The notes: generated from the sequence alone by a model not told the origin. 64,000 nt of DNA from Promethearchaeota archaeon (GCA_029838195.1 JALGVJ010000001.1:124001-188000), one strand, 5' to 3'; positions 1 through 9,137 are shown, counted from the first letter of the stretch. Program-made: numbers and translations.

Positions 1-448
1 AATAGATCGTGATGCTCCTCATTATTGGGTCGGGTATCACGATGAATTGATCAATATTTAATACGAGGGAAATCATGTTTTCATTGGAGGCAAAAAATAG
101 TGAAAAGTTAATGGCCATTAAAGAAGGAAAAAACCCTCTAAAATATTTATTGAATTTATCAGATGACTTTACTTCTTCGATGCCATATTTCAAATTACGT
201 CCTATAATCTTTTTATGGAAAAAAATATATAATGGTAAAATAATATGGCTAAGAATGGAAGTTCCAATGAAGGCTGCTAATGGCCAAAATACCACATAAA
301 TTAAAATCAATTCAATTGCACCCTTTCCAAAAACTAACGGAGAGATATTTCTTCCGGCAAAAGGGGGTAATACGATTAAGAAAAAGAAAATAAAGAAAAT
401 CTCATAAGCGATAAAGACAATCAGTGGTTTAATAAATTTTGAACGCAT
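1..448 (-). CDS. Multi-pass membrane protein, 3' end off the window
   Basis: The minus strand stays open from an ATG at 448 to the window edge (149 codons). The product starts MRSKFIKPLIVF and has three evident hydrophobic segments: about residues 8-28, 41-75 (probably two spans with a short break at a Gly/Thr) and a weaker one around 115-125. A short basic cytoplasmic-looking stretch (HKKIIGRNLKYG) follows the second span. I do not recognise the family. It lies just downstream of another polytopic membrane protein on the same strand (about 107 bp gap), so the two may be co-transcribed. The C-terminus is missing, which limits any assignment. Confidence 0.6.
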   Translation of the reverse strand, partial: MRSKFIKPLIVFIAYEIFFIFFFLIVLPPFAGRNISPLVFGKGAIELILIYVVFWPLAAFIGTSILSHIILPLYIFFHKKIIGRNLKYGIEEVKSSDKFNKYFRGFFPSLMAINFSLFFASNENMISLVLNIDQFIVIPDPIMRSITIY

Positions 449-555
449 CACTTTCTCTCACGTTTATTTTTTTAATACAACATGTTTTTCTATTACATGG
501 TCTTCATGATTTATAAATTTATGGTAATCATGAGGAGATCATTCCCATCACTCTT

Positions 556-1386
556 TTATTTTTCTCCTTTTGAACCAAACTTAATTAGCTGTGTTTCAAA
601 TAAAAAAGGACTTTTCAATACTAAAAAGAGGAATATAAATTCAATAGAGAAAAAAATAATAATTCTTGTATCATTTGTGGTAAAGACTCGAATGGATTCA
701 AAAAAAAATAGTAAAGCAAGTGTTATTAAAATGATTGACAAATAAGGATGGAGCAAAATGATGATCGCCAGTAATATAAGATATATAATAACCACGACAG
801 CATTACTCATCGAAAATTTCAGAATTTCTACGATTTCAATAATTCCAATTAAGAAAATAAGGAGAAAAGGTAAGATCAAGGTTCGAACATCCTTTAATTT
901 TCTTGTAATCAAAAGATAAATGCTGAAAAATAAAAGAGTGGTATAAAACCAACCCGCAAGGAGATCAGAAGCCGCATAACTAGAAGTTTCGAAAAAAACT
1001 TCCCACCATCCCATGTACATCGCCAAGGTTTCAATGGAAAAGCATATTACTGATGAAAAAATGGAACATGCCATCATTAATCGTAAATAATCTTGATGAG
1101 TTTTAATAAGAATTAATTTTGAACAGAGAGCATGTCCCAAGTAAAATGTAAAAATCCAACCAAAAATAATAGTAAGAGGAACATCAGCCACTCGCAAGGG
1201 CATTTGTCCAAAAGAATAATTTTTAAACCAAGTCCTATAGATTATTTCTCTAATTAATCCGAAAAGAAATCCGAATCCAAAGAAAAGCGTGGTCTCTCTC
1301 ATGCCTTGCTTTTTTAATGAATGAATGATTAAAAAGATAAATGCAATTAATACTGAAAACATGAATACTTGAAAACTATATTCCAT
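556..1386 (-). CDS. Polytopic membrane protein, possibly CruF/DUF422-like
   Basis: A 276-residue protein with about seven to eight predicted membrane spans. Residues near the N-terminus (FGFGFLFGLIREIIYR), a following YSFGQMPLRVADVPL stretch, then SIETLAMYMGWWEVF and AGWFYTTLLFF recall the order of conserved blocks in the carotenoid-biosynthesis CruF family (DUF422: Glu-containing helix, Tyr-Ser, VPL, E...G.W, GWF). CruF-type enzymes hydrate the ends of C50 or C40 carotenoids in the membrane. This resemblance is by eye only and no other carotenoid gene is near. Its start overlaps the end of the small membrane gene upstream by 11 bp, suggesting translational coupling. Confidence 0.5.
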   Translation of the reverse strand: MEYSFQVFMFSVLIAFIFLIIHSLKKQGMRETTLFFGFGFLFGLIREIIYRTWFKNYSFGQMPLRVADVPLTIIFGWIFTFYLGHALCSKLILIKTHQDYLRLMMACSIFSSVICFSIETLAMYMGWWEVFFETSSYAASDLLAGWFYTTLLFFSIYLLITRKLKDVRTLILPFLLIFLIGIIEIVEILKFSMSNAVVVIIYLILLAIIILLHPYLSIILITLALLFFFESIRVFTTNDTRIIIFFSIEFIFLFLVLKSPFLFETQLIKFGSKGEK

Positions 1387-1561
1387 TATCCTCTTTCCCC
1401 CATTTTCTCATTTGGTAAAAAAAGTATATTATAAGGAAAATTATTAACGGAATTAACGAAATAACGATCTCAATAGCACGGGTGAGTATAAATGCAAACA
1501 TGAAGACTCCAAAATAAATAATAAGAACAAAATAGATGAAAATATCGGAATTTTCGTTCAT
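1376..1561 (-). CDS. Small two-span membrane protein
   Basis: A 61-residue protein made almost wholly of two hydrophobic segments (about residues 8-27 and 30-49), ending in a charged tail (RKWGKEDNGI). Its stop overlaps the start of the larger membrane protein by 11 bp, so the pair is probably one operon and may form one complex. A TATA-like element lies about 40 nt upstream. No family recognised. Confidence 0.5.
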   Translation of the reverse strand: MNENSDIFIYFVLIIYFGVFMFAFILTRAIEIVISLIPLIIFLIIYFFYQMRKWGKEDNGI

Positions 1562-1889
1562 TCAATTTCCCTTTTAAGAATCATTTGGTATTTAATTATT
1601 ATAAAGTGACGTTTTTTTAATTAATTTTTTTAATCATTTTGCACGTACCAATTTTCAGGCTTTAAAGTATTTTCTTTCAAGAATCCATTTAGAAGAAGAT
1701 CTGGATAAACTTAATATATTCTTAAAATGGTCTTATAACGAATGAAAATTAAAATTTTAAATTAAGAAGACTTAAACTAGAATCTTTTAGCTTTAATTCA
1801 ATTAAGATGAAGTCTATAAATACAATTCCTTTTTTTCATAATAATAAAAAAGGAATGAAATGGTTATGGGATTAAAAATAGTTTATTTC
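1562..1889. other. Intergenic, 328 bp
   Basis: AT-rich spacer between two minus-strand genes. It holds the TATA-like element near 1600 for the downstream membrane-protein pair. No convincing ORF, RNA gene or repeat was seen. Confidence 0.5.
1599..1606 (-). promoter_or_regulatory. TATA-like element for the membrane-protein pair
   Basis: On the minus strand TTTATAAT lies about 40 nt before the ATG at 1561, with a purine-poor GC-containing stretch (ACGTCAC) just before it where a BRE would sit. The predicted transcript would have a leader of about 12-15 nt that carries the AAGGG sequence near 1570. The position fits an archaeal promoter; not experimentally supported. Confidence 0.35.
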
Positions 1890-2093
1890 TTATCCAATAT
1901 TAATGGAATTCTCTTCTCCTTCAGCAGAAGCGCCATACATCGTATAGGAATCTTGAATTTCCGAAAAATCTAGGGTTATTAGAGTATGACCCGCATGGTT
2001 GCGTTCAAACTCTTTGATAAGAAATAAATTTTGAGGGTCATTTGGCCTGACTAAAACGTATTCCTTGCATTTAATACATGCCCTTGCTCTCAT
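1890..2093 (-). CDS. Small conserved-looking protein with CxxC
   Basis: A 67-residue soluble protein starting MRARACIKCKEYVLVRP, with one CxxC pair (Cys6, Cys9) that could bind metal as a dimer, and a His-containing segment (ERNHAGHTLITLDFSEI). A strong Shine-Dalgarno (AAAGGAGGG, minus strand, at about 2099-2107) sits at good distance before the ATG, which supports a real gene. The pattern RARACIKCKEYV followed by GHTL recalls a short family I have seen in Asgard and other archaeal genomes, of unknown function. It stands alone between AT-rich spacers. Confidence 0.65.
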   Translation of the reverse strand: MRARACIKCKEYVLVRPNDPQNLFLIKEFERNHAGHTLITLDFSEIQDSYTMYGASAEGEENSINIG

Positions 2094-2347
2094 TTTTTCC
2101 CTCCTTTATGTTATATCTTTTTAGAAGATTAAAATATATTTTTTTATATAGCTTTAATTTGTAAGAAATGCCCCTATTTTTTATGCATGTAAAAATCGAG
2201 TCATGAGCTTCTAAAAGAAATTAAAACATATAAGAATAAATAATTTTTCCTTTTAAATTATTTCTTAATTTAAGTATTCACAGATTCTTGATTTCTTTTT
2301 TTCTTTTCTTTAATTATTGCTTTTTTATATAGAACTTTATTTAGAAG

Positions 2348-3784
2348 TTATGATTTTAAGGAAATTAACTTCAATTTTTTTCCTTCATCTTCCAATTTAG
2401 CTTGGAATTCCGTACTAAAACAACTTTTACATGTTAATTCTTTTTTTATTCCCAAGGATTGACTTAATCCTTGCAAGGTTTGGAATTTTAAAGAATCTGC
2501 TCCAATATATTTTCGTATTTCTTCAACATAATTTTTAACATTCATTTCTCTCATTCTACAAGCAATTAACAAGTTTCTATCGGAAAAGCTATCATTTTTC
2601 TCACAATTGTTAATGATTGGGGGAGCGCTAACTCTCACATGAACGGATTTTACACCTGCTGCTTTTAACATGGAGATGATCTCTTTTATCGTTTTTCCAC
2701 TTAAAATAGAATCATCAATTAGAATCACGTTTTTATTCCTCACAACATTTTTTATCACGTTTAATTTTTCTCTTAAATCATCAATTTTAAGCTTCCAAAC
2801 ATATCTATTCTTTATTAGACCTTCTTGATAGGGCAATTGAGCCTCCCAAGCATAGCCCATAGCAGCAGAGCGGCCAGAATCCGGCACGGGAACCACGATG
2901 GTATCTTCAAGGTCAAAAAAATCATTTTTCGCCAGCGATTTTCCAAGACGATATCGAACGTCGGCAATGGATATGCCCTCCATGATAGAATCTGGACGAG
3001 CGAAATAAATATACTCGAATAAACATGGTAATGTATTCTTAGATTTTGTTATTTGAAACGAAGATATTCCTGAAACAGGATTGATTTTTATCACTTCTCC
3101 GGGCTTGACATCTGCAATTAAACTTGCCCCTAACACGTCTAAAGCGCAAGATTCTGATGCAACGATGTAAAATTTTTTGCTTTCCAATGAAAGAATTCCA
3201 TGACAGAGTGGTTTATATCCTCCTGGGTCTCTAAAGCAGTATATATTTCCATCATTATTTAATAAAACGCCTGAATATGCTCCTTCTAAAACTTCAAAGA
3301 TTATTTTAAAGGTATCAATCATATTTTTCTTTTCATTAAATCCATAAAAAGTATCAATGAGTGTCGCTATTAATTCCACATCACTATTTCCAGTAATAAT
3401 TTTTCCCATGTCACGTAATTTTTTAATGATCGCCTCACGATTTGAAATAGTGCCATTAATTGCTATTGAAAAATCATTTTCTACGGAAGAAAAATGAAAG
3501 GGTTGAGCATCTTCTAAGGAGGTAATCCCCCTTGTTCCGTAATTCACGTGTCCAATACCGATATTTCCGGAAAATTCTTTCAATTTTTTGGGATGTAAAA
3601 CTTTTGAAACAATACCTCGGTTTTTATAAGTAAATATTTTTTCATTACAATAGGTTGAAATGCCGGTAAATAATTGACCACGATGCTGCAAGGCCATGAG
3701 TCCGTTATAAATCATGCCTGCTACGGAATAGCTGAAATCATTACAAGTTATTCCAAAAACTCCACAAGATTCTCTTTTTTCCAT
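2348..3784 (-). CDS. purF: Amidophosphoribosyltransferase, divergent PurF
   Basis: PurF makes 5-phosphoribosylamine from PRPP and glutamine, the first step of purine synthesis. The 478-residue protein has an Ntn-type glutaminase half with nucleophile Cys7 (MEKRESCGVFG, a short propeptide) and a C-terminal PRTase half. The four Fe-S ligand cysteines of the Bacillus-type enzyme appear conserved (LPCLFEYIYFARPD, INNCEK and CKSC near the end). Three catalytic motifs are altered: the glutamine-binding HVRYSTAG is HVNYGTRG, the flexible loop after KNRYV lacks RTFI.P and is shorter, and the PRPP motif DDSIVRGTT is DDSILSGKT. It is the last gene of the purine cluster, 40 bp after purL. It may be a low-activity or regulatory PurF; see findings. 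Confidence 0.85.
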   Translation of the reverse strand: MEKRESCGVFGITCNDFSYSVAGMIYNGLMALQHRGQLFTGISTYCNEKIFTYKNRGIVSKVLHPKKLKEFSGNIGIGHVNYGTRGITSLEDAQPFHFSSVENDFSIAINGTISNREAIIKKLRDMGKIITGNSDVELIATLIDTFYGFNEKKNMIDTFKIIFEVLEGAYSGVLLNNDGNIYCFRDPGGYKPLCHGILSLESKKFYIVASESCALDVLGASLIADVKPGEVIKINPVSGISSFQITKSKNTLPCLFEYIYFARPDSIMEGISIADVRYRLGKSLAKNDFFDLEDTIVVPVPDSGRSAAMGYAWEAQLPYQEGLIKNRYVWKLKIDDLREKLNVIKNVVRNKNVILIDDSILSGKTIKEIISMLKAAGVKSVHVRVSAPPIINNCEKNDSFSDRNLLIACRMREMNVKNYVEEIRKYIGADSLKFQTLQGLSQSLGIKKELTCKSCFSTEFQAKLEDEGKKLKLISLKS

Positions 3785-3824
3785 TTTTTAACGATACCTT
3801 GATTGAGTATTTTAACGTGTTTAT

Positions 3825-6071
3825 TTAAATATCCATGATTTCATGAAGAGTAGACTCATGGAGATGCTTCATTTTTAATACATCCAATTCAATTTCCTTT
3901 CTTTTTTTAAGCCCTTTTATTAGGATTCGGGGCTCCGAAATGATTGAACCAATTCGCATGATTGGAACCCCGTGATCTTGAGCCATCTGCGCGATCTCCT
4001 CTCTCACTTCAGGTCTGGTTTCTATAATGAACCGTCCTGTAGATTCACTAAATAGAAATTCTTCATCATTTAATTCGATGTTCTGCGATTCAAAATCAAG
4101 CTCTGCACCGAAATTATTTTTAAAACACATTTCTGCCAAGGTAATGATGAAACCTCCTTTATTTACATCGTGATTAGCAAGAACATGTTTTTTTTCATAG
4201 AGTTCAAATAAAAATTCCCATGTTTTCTTTATTATTTGTTCATCTACTTTAGGCGGGACTCCTCCTTCTAAATCATGGATGACAGAATGATATTCGGATC
4301 CCCCTAATTCCGCTTTGGTTTCTCCGATTAAAAATATATCATTTCCCGGTTTTTTGAATGGTAAGGTCACGATATTATCCTCTCCTTCAATGAGGCCCAC
4401 GATCATCACTACCGGGGTTGGTTTAATCGCTTTTTTTGTCACCTCATCTTCATTATAAAAAGATACATTTCCTCCCACCACTGGAATCCGTAAATACTTG
4501 CAAATATCTGCCATGCCTTTAACTGCTTGAGAAAAATACCAGTATGATTCGGGAATCTCAGGGTTTCCAAAATTGCAACAATTAACCATGCCCATGGGAC
4601 GTGCTCCATTTGCAATTACATTTCCACACGTTTCCACCACGCTCTCTTTCGCACCTTCATAAGGATCTAAATAACAATGTTTAGAATTGGTGCCGACACT
4701 AATAGCTATGAATTTTTCCGTGCCGATGATTCGTAATACACCTGAATCCCCATCTCCACATTTTACAACGGATCTTATTCCTACTTCATGATCATATTGA
4801 CGATAAACCCATTCTTTACTACATATATTTTCCGAGGCAATTAATTCATAAAATACGTTCTCTATCGCACGAGTTAATTCAGGCGTTTGTTGAGAAAGTA
4901 AATCATCAAGATATGATGGTCTTCTCTCTTCCCTTTGAATTACTGGGGCATCTGAGAGAGCGGTAGATGGAACGTTTACAACTAATTTTTCACCGTCATA
5001 TATTTTAAGAACTTTACTATCATCAATTTTTCCGATTATGGCATGTGCTAATTCATATTTTTGAAAAATTTTTAACACAGTATCTAATCCTTCGGGTTTA
5101 ATGATAAATGCCATTCTCTCTTGGGATTCTGATAGCATGATTTCAAATGAATTCATTCCTGGCTCTCTCATGTAGATATTCCGTAGATTTATTTCAGCAC
5201 CCGTACCTCCATCGCCAGTCAATTCACTTAAGGCACAAGAAAGACCTCCTCCTCCCAGATCTTTTAATCCTCTAACGTATCCCGTTTTTATAGCTTCCAG
5301 CGTTGCTTCGATAATAATTTTTTTAGTAAATGGATCTCCAATTTGAACGGCGGGTCTATCTGCTTCAGACATTTCGGTTAGCGTCCTGGAAGCAAATGTA
5401 ACGCCATGGATTCCATCTCTCCCAGTAGACCCTCCCATTAATATCACAAAATCCCCCGGAAAATATGCTCTGCTGGGAGCGTGCTTGAAATCTTCAATGG
5501 TCCCTAATCCCACGCAAGCTACGTTGACTAAACAATTATTTTCAAAACTGGGATCAAATTCCACTTCTCCTCCAATAGTAGGAATTCCCGTACAGTTTCC
5601 ATAATCTGCGATGCCTCTCACGACATGCTTGAAAAGCCATTGCGAATGAGGGTTATTTTTCAAATTTCCAAATCTTAATGGATCTAAAAGCGCTATGGGA
5701 CGCACCCCCATGCATAAAATATCACGGATAATTCCACCGATTCCCGTTGCCGCTCCGTGATACGGTTCGATGGCGGAAGGATGATTATGGGATTCAATTC
5801 GAAAAGCTACGCAATATCCATCTCCTATATCAATGACTCCCGCATCTTGCCCTGGCCCGGCTAATACATGGGCATAATTTTTCTCCGCATCTTCGAAAAA
5901 CGTTAGCTTTGGTCGGGAAGATTTATAAGAGCAATGCTCGCTCCACATCACGTCAAACATTCCGAGTTCAGTTAAATTAGGCTCTCTTCCTAAAAATGTC
6001 TTGATCTGATTGACTTCATTTTCCTCAAGATTCACTTCTATTTCTTTTTCCTCAATTTTGACTTTAGGCAT
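3825..6071 (-). CDS. purL: FGAM synthase large subunit PurL (small-type)
   Basis: Catalyses ATP-dependent amidation of FGAR to FGAM. At 748 residues it is the archaeal/Bacillus small-type PurL, which needs separate PurQ (glutaminase) and PurS subunits; both are encoded immediately upstream. Visible family signatures include MWSEHCSYKSSR near the N-terminus (catalytic His region), the Gly-rich GRDGIHGVTFASR, KDLGGGGLSCALSE and the second-half ANHDVNKGGFIITLAEM. The purQ stop and purL start are 1 bp apart, so the genes are one operon. Nothing unusual was seen. Confidence 0.96.
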   Translation of the reverse strand: MPKVKIEEKEIEVNLEENEVNQIKTFLGREPNLTELGMFDVMWSEHCSYKSSRPKLTFFEDAEKNYAHVLAGPGQDAGVIDIGDGYCVAFRIESHNHPSAIEPYHGAATGIGGIIRDILCMGVRPIALLDPLRFGNLKNNPHSQWLFKHVVRGIADYGNCTGIPTIGGEVEFDPSFENNCLVNVACVGLGTIEDFKHAPSRAYFPGDFVILMGGSTGRDGIHGVTFASRTLTEMSEADRPAVQIGDPFTKKIIIEATLEAIKTGYVRGLKDLGGGGLSCALSELTGDGGTGAEINLRNIYMREPGMNSFEIMLSESQERMAFIIKPEGLDTVLKIFQKYELAHAIIGKIDDSKVLKIYDGEKLVVNVPSTALSDAPVIQREERRPSYLDDLLSQQTPELTRAIENVFYELIASENICSKEWVYRQYDHEVGIRSVVKCGDGDSGVLRIIGTEKFIAISVGTNSKHCYLDPYEGAKESVVETCGNVIANGARPMGMVNCCNFGNPEIPESYWYFSQAVKGMADICKYLRIPVVGGNVSFYNEDEVTKKAIKPTPVVMIVGLIEGEDNIVTLPFKKPGNDIFLIGETKAELGGSEYHSVIHDLEGGVPPKVDEQIIKKTWEFLFELYEKKHVLANHDVNKGGFIITLAEMCFKNNFGAELDFESQNIELNDEEFLFSESTGRFIIETRPEVREEIAQMAQDHGVPIMRIGSIISEPRILIKGLKKRKEIELDVLKMKHLHESTLHEIMDI

Positions 6072-6072
6072 C

Positions 6073-6780
6073 TTAAACTCCCTTTTTTATGAATTCTATC
6101 ATTGAATCAAAAAACAAGCGACCGTGCGTGGTTGCAAAAGGAGATAAAATCTTTTCCGAAGCACGCTCAGGATGAGGCATTAATCCTAAACAATTACGTT
6201 CTAAATTACAAATACCCGCAATATATTCCAAGGAACCATTAGGATTTGCATTCTTTACCGTGTTTCCCTTTCTATCTACATATTTAAGAACAATTTGATC
6301 GTTTTCTTCTAATTCCTTTAATTGGTCTGTATAATACCGCCCCTCGCCGTGAGCAATGGGTAAATCAAGAACATCACCCCGTTTCATTAAACTAGTAAAT
6401 GCTGTATCCGTTGTTTCTATGCGGACATAGATCCATTTGCAAATGAATTTAAGACTATCATTCTGCAATAACGCTCCTGGAAGAAGTTCTGCTTCGATTA
6501 AGATTTGAAATCCATTACATATCCCTAAAACCGGTTTTTCTTCTCTTGCCATGAGTCTTACTTCTTCCATGGCAGGACTGTGAGCCGCAATGATTCCCGC
6601 TCTTAAATAATCGCCAAAAGAAAAACCACCGGGAATTACAACACCATCATATTGAGACCCTTTAAATTCATTATGCCAAACGAGATCTGCTTCGATATTA
6701 ATGACATTCTTGAGGACGTGAAGGGTATCTAAATCGCAATTAGAACCAGGAAATTGAATGACCGCAATTTTTATAGTCAT
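6073..6780 (-). CDS. purQ: FGAM synthase glutaminase subunit PurQ
   Basis: Class I glutamine amidotransferase that delivers ammonia to PurL. Catalytic Cys is in GICNGFQI, and the His-Glu pair is in LMPHPERASE. The N-terminal IAVIQFPGSNCD and GGFSFGDYLRAG (oxyanion region) are typical. I place the start at the ATG at 6780 (MTIKIAVIQ); a TTG six bases upstream would overlap the purS stop and is an alternative. Between purS and purL in one transcription unit. Confidence 0.95.
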   Translation of the reverse strand: MTIKIAVIQFPGSNCDLDTLHVLKNVINIEADLVWHNEFKGSQYDGVVIPGGFSFGDYLRAGIIAAHSPAMEEVRLMAREEKPVLGICNGFQILIEAELLPGALLQNDSLKFICKWIYVRIETTDTAFTSLMKRGDVLDLPIAHGEGRYYTDQLKELEENDQIVLKYVDRKGNTVKNANPNGSLEYIAGICNLERNCLGLMPHPERASEKILSPFATTHGRLFFDSMIEFIKKGV

Positions 6781-6782
6781 GT

Positions 6783-7058
6783 TCAAAAATCTTGTTTAGA
6801 AATTTTTAAAATTTTTAAATCTTGAGTAACAGGATTAAAAATTCGTAATTTGTTTGCCATTTCCGTTACAATTTCAGCAGCAGTGTTCTCATCTTTAGCT
6901 CTAAGAGTAATGCGGAGATATTGTCCCGATCTCACGTTGGATACCATTTCATATCCCTTCTTTACTAACAAATCTTTTTGGATGGTTTCTCCAACGGGAT
7001 CTCGTGCTCTTTTTTTATTCTCCAAAACGATTTCTACTATAAATTGGTTACTCTCCAT
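6783..7058 (-). CDS. purS: FGAM synthase subunit PurS
   Basis: A 91-residue PurS, the small dimeric subunit that bridges PurL and PurQ. The sequence (VEIVLENKKRARDPVGETI, then GYEMVSNVRSGQYLRI) matches the family pattern in which DP.G..I is followed by a V..VR.G...R segment. Length is normal (80-90 aa). It is the first gene of the purSQLF run; the 57-bp tandem duplication lies 150 bp upstream. Confidence 0.93.
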   Translation of the reverse strand: MESNQFIVEIVLENKKRARDPVGETIQKDLLVKKGYEMVSNVRSGQYLRITLRAKDENTAAEIVTEMANKLRIFNPVTQDLKILKISKQDF

Positions 7059-7207
7059 GTATAAAAGAAAAAATGATATTCTAAATTTAATTAATTTTTA
7101 TTAACAATTAAATAATGGCTCTCTTAAATATAAAGAAAATATTTTTCACGTTAAGTTTTCATGGATTAAATGAATTGAATTCCTATTTTACGTCTTTCCC
7201 GTGATTT

Positions 7208-7321
7208 TTGCTCATTCTTCATGGAATGCGGTATTGGATGGGAGATTTATTACATTAATAATTGTTGCTCATTCTTCATGGAATGCGGTATTGGATGGGA
7301 GATTTATTACATTAATAATTG
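7208..7321. repeat. Perfect 57-bp tandem duplication (2 copies)
   Basis: Positions 7208-7264 and 7265-7321 are identical (each begins TTGCTCATTCTTCATGG and ends ATTAATAATTG). The unit is 57 bp, a multiple of three, and one plus-strand frame stays open through both copies but has no ATG or GTG context that looks like a gene. It lies between the small membrane gene and purS, both minus strand, so it sits upstream of the purSQLF promoter region. Probably a recent slippage or recombination event, or an assembly artefact. Confidence 0.9.
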
Positions 7322-7333
7322 ATTTAATAAAGC

Positions 7334-7555
7334 TCATAAGACAATAGGAACGCCTTTCAAGAATAAACTAATTAATATCAATATTAACATGGATAATAAA
7401 GAAAACAACAAGACATATCCACTTATTTTTGGAAATTTTTTTACCTCAAGAGTCTCATATCTACCTGGTTTTAATTTAAAGAATTGTATCACGAGTAATA
7501 TAAAACCAACGAAAAGTAAAGAAATATTAGAAAAAATTATGAATTCTTCCACCAT
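7334..7555 (-). CDS. Small two-span membrane protein in the purine cluster
   Basis: 73 residues with two hydrophobic segments (about 6-25 and 46-68) separated by a basic loop (KLKPGRYETLEVKKF). It lies 43 bp downstream of purC on the same strand. Hydrophobicity pattern and operon position support a real gene; the family is not recognised and a purine-related role is not implied by the sequence. Confidence 0.45.
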   Translation of the reverse strand: MVEEFIIFSNISLLFVGFILLVIQFFKLKPGRYETLEVKKFPKISGYVLLFSLLSMLILILISLFLKGVPIVL

Positions 7556-7598
7556 GAGTAATAATAATTATGAATGAGATTAAAAATTTATCTACGAT

Positions 7599-8585
7599 TT
7601 ATAAATAATTTGCTTTTCTCAAATTTTCTTCGATCCTTTTTTCTACATTTGCGGGAATCGCTTGGAACGTTAACCCCGTAATTTTATTGAAACTCCTCAT
7701 GTATCTTTTCGCTAATTCGATTTTAATCTCTTCTGCTATGGGAGGTATTTCCTGATCAGGTTTAATGTCAGGAAAGATGTTGGGATATGTTTCCATGAGC
7801 CACCCTCTGAAAATTTCCTTGTCTAAAATCTCCGGTTCTTCTCCTTTGTTGAATGCCTCTTCATAAGTTTCTGCAATCCAGAATCGTGAGGAATCTTGCG
7901 TGTGAATTTCGTCAATTACCATTAATTTTCCTTCTTTTATCCCGAATTCATATTTGGTATCAACCATTATTAATCCGTTTTTTTCACAATGTGCTTGACC
8001 AAATTCAAATAATTTTAATGAAGCTTCTTCCATTTGTTCATATATCTCTTTTGATACTAATTTCCTTTTAATTATCTCTTCCTTAGAAAGATAAATGTCA
8101 TGACCCGAAGTTGCCTTAGTAGAAGGAGTTATTATTGGGGCCGGTAATTTCTCATTTTTATGTAATCCTTCAGGAAGTTCAATCCCTGATGTGTGGATTC
8201 CTTTAAGATAATTTCTCCAAGCGGTACCCGTAATGAACGCTCTAACAATGATTTCGACGGGAATGGTTTCACATTGATGTGCAACCGCAACATTGGGATC
8301 GGGTACCTCAATTAAATGATTCTGAATGATATGCCGAGTTTTTTCAAACCAAAAGGAGGAGATGCGGTTCAATAGTTCTCCTTTAAAAGGAATGGTTGTA
8401 ATGACCCGATCAAATGCCGATAACCGATCGGTTGCAATAATTATCCGCTTATCGTCATTTATATAATTATCTCTCACTTTTCCCCTATATAATGTTCCAA
8501 GGGAAGAAAAATTTGTTTCTTTCAAGGTATGATTAAGTTGTTCACGAATGGCCTCTTCAATTTTAGTATCGTTCATGCCGTTCAT
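7599..8585 (-). CDS. purC: SAICAR synthetase PurC
   Basis: Phosphoribosylaminoimidazole-succinocarboxamide synthase, which joins CAIR and aspartate using ATP. Signatures: LYRGKVRDNY near the start, TDRLSAFDRV, EIIVRAFITGTAWRNY, and LIMVDTKYEFG with VIDEIHTQDSSRFW. The C-terminal extension resembles the longer PurC type (about 290-340 aa). I place the start at the ATG at 8585 (MNGMNDTKIEE), which has GGAG 12 nt upstream; the frame also offers a TTG at 8603. It heads the purine cluster. Confidence 0.95.
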   Translation of the reverse strand: MNGMNDTKIEEAIREQLNHTLKETNFSSLGTLYRGKVRDNYINDDKRIIIATDRLSAFDRVITTIPFKGELLNRISSFWFEKTRHIIQNHLIEVPDPNVAVAHQCETIPVEIIVRAFITGTAWRNYLKGIHTSGIELPEGLHKNEKLPAPIITPSTKATSGHDIYLSKEEIIKRKLVSKEIYEQMEEASLKLFEFGQAHCEKNGLIMVDTKYEFGIKEGKLMVIDEIHTQDSSRFWIAETYEEAFNKGEEPEILDKEIFRGWLMETYPNIFPDIKPDQEIPPIAEEIKIELAKRYMRSFNKITGLTFQAIPANVEKRIEENLRKANYL

Positions 8586-8651
8586 TTTTTTCACGTTCTC
8601 CAATTTTAAATGATTTATTTTAATAAAAATTTCTTATTAAAGAAAAAATAT

Positions 8652-9032
8652 TTATTGAGAATCCTTTTTGTAATAAATTCCTCCGTTGAATTCATCTATA
8701 GGATACTTTTTTTCGTTAATCTTCATCTTGTTTATAAATGCGTTTGTCAAATCAATATTCAATGAATTAACGAAACTAATTAAATAAATAAAAATATCTG
8801 CTACTTCATTGCATACACTCTCATAAAGCTCTTCATTTATGAGTATATCTTCTTTTAAATATTCCTTGAATAAGAATAATTCCGATAATTCTGAAACTTC
8901 AATCTGTAAAGCTTGAATAAGATTTTTCGGCGTGTGATATTTTTTCCACTCTCTCTGCGTGATGAATTGTTCTACTTTGTTCTTGAAATATATTATTGGG
9001 GTCTTTTCATCTGTTAGAAAAGATTTAGACAT
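8652..9032 (-). CDS. MazG-like nucleotide pyrophosphohydrolase
   Basis: 126 residues of the all-alpha NTP pyrophosphatase superfamily, closest in pattern to the dCTPase/RS21-C6 group. Metal-binding acidic motifs are visible: LQIEVSELSELFL (ExxE-type) and CNEVADIFIYLISF (ExxD-type), followed by the basic segment NKMKINEKKYP. These enzymes hydrolyse non-canonical or surplus (d)NTPs to NMP and PPi. It ends 67 bp upstream of the purC TTG, on the same strand, so it may be expressed with the purine genes as a housecleaning enzyme. Confidence 0.85.
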   Translation of the reverse strand: MSKSFLTDEKTPIIYFKNKVEQFITQREWKKYHTPKNLIQALQIEVSELSELFLFKEYLKEDILINEELYESVCNEVADIFIYLISFVNSLNIDLTNAFINKMKINEKKYPIDEFNGGIYYKKDSQ

Positions 9033-9137
9033 GGTAATTTAAAAATTATTCTTTCAAATTAATATTGGTTAATAAGTGCTTGATAATTTTCTAAAAAAAG
9101 TAATGAAGGAATCATACTTTTTAATTTAAAATAATGT

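Noticed and set aside
2..61. Plus-strand open end frame (IDRDAPHYWVGYHDELINI) as a partial gene
   Set aside because: The opposite strand is open across the same bases as part of a 149-codon frame with clear membrane spans, so the short plus frame is probably a shadow.
7214..7357. Plus-strand frame through the 57-bp repeat as a small repeat protein
   Set aside because: No ATG, no ribosome binding site and no upstream frame; the frame is open by chance because 57 is a multiple of three.
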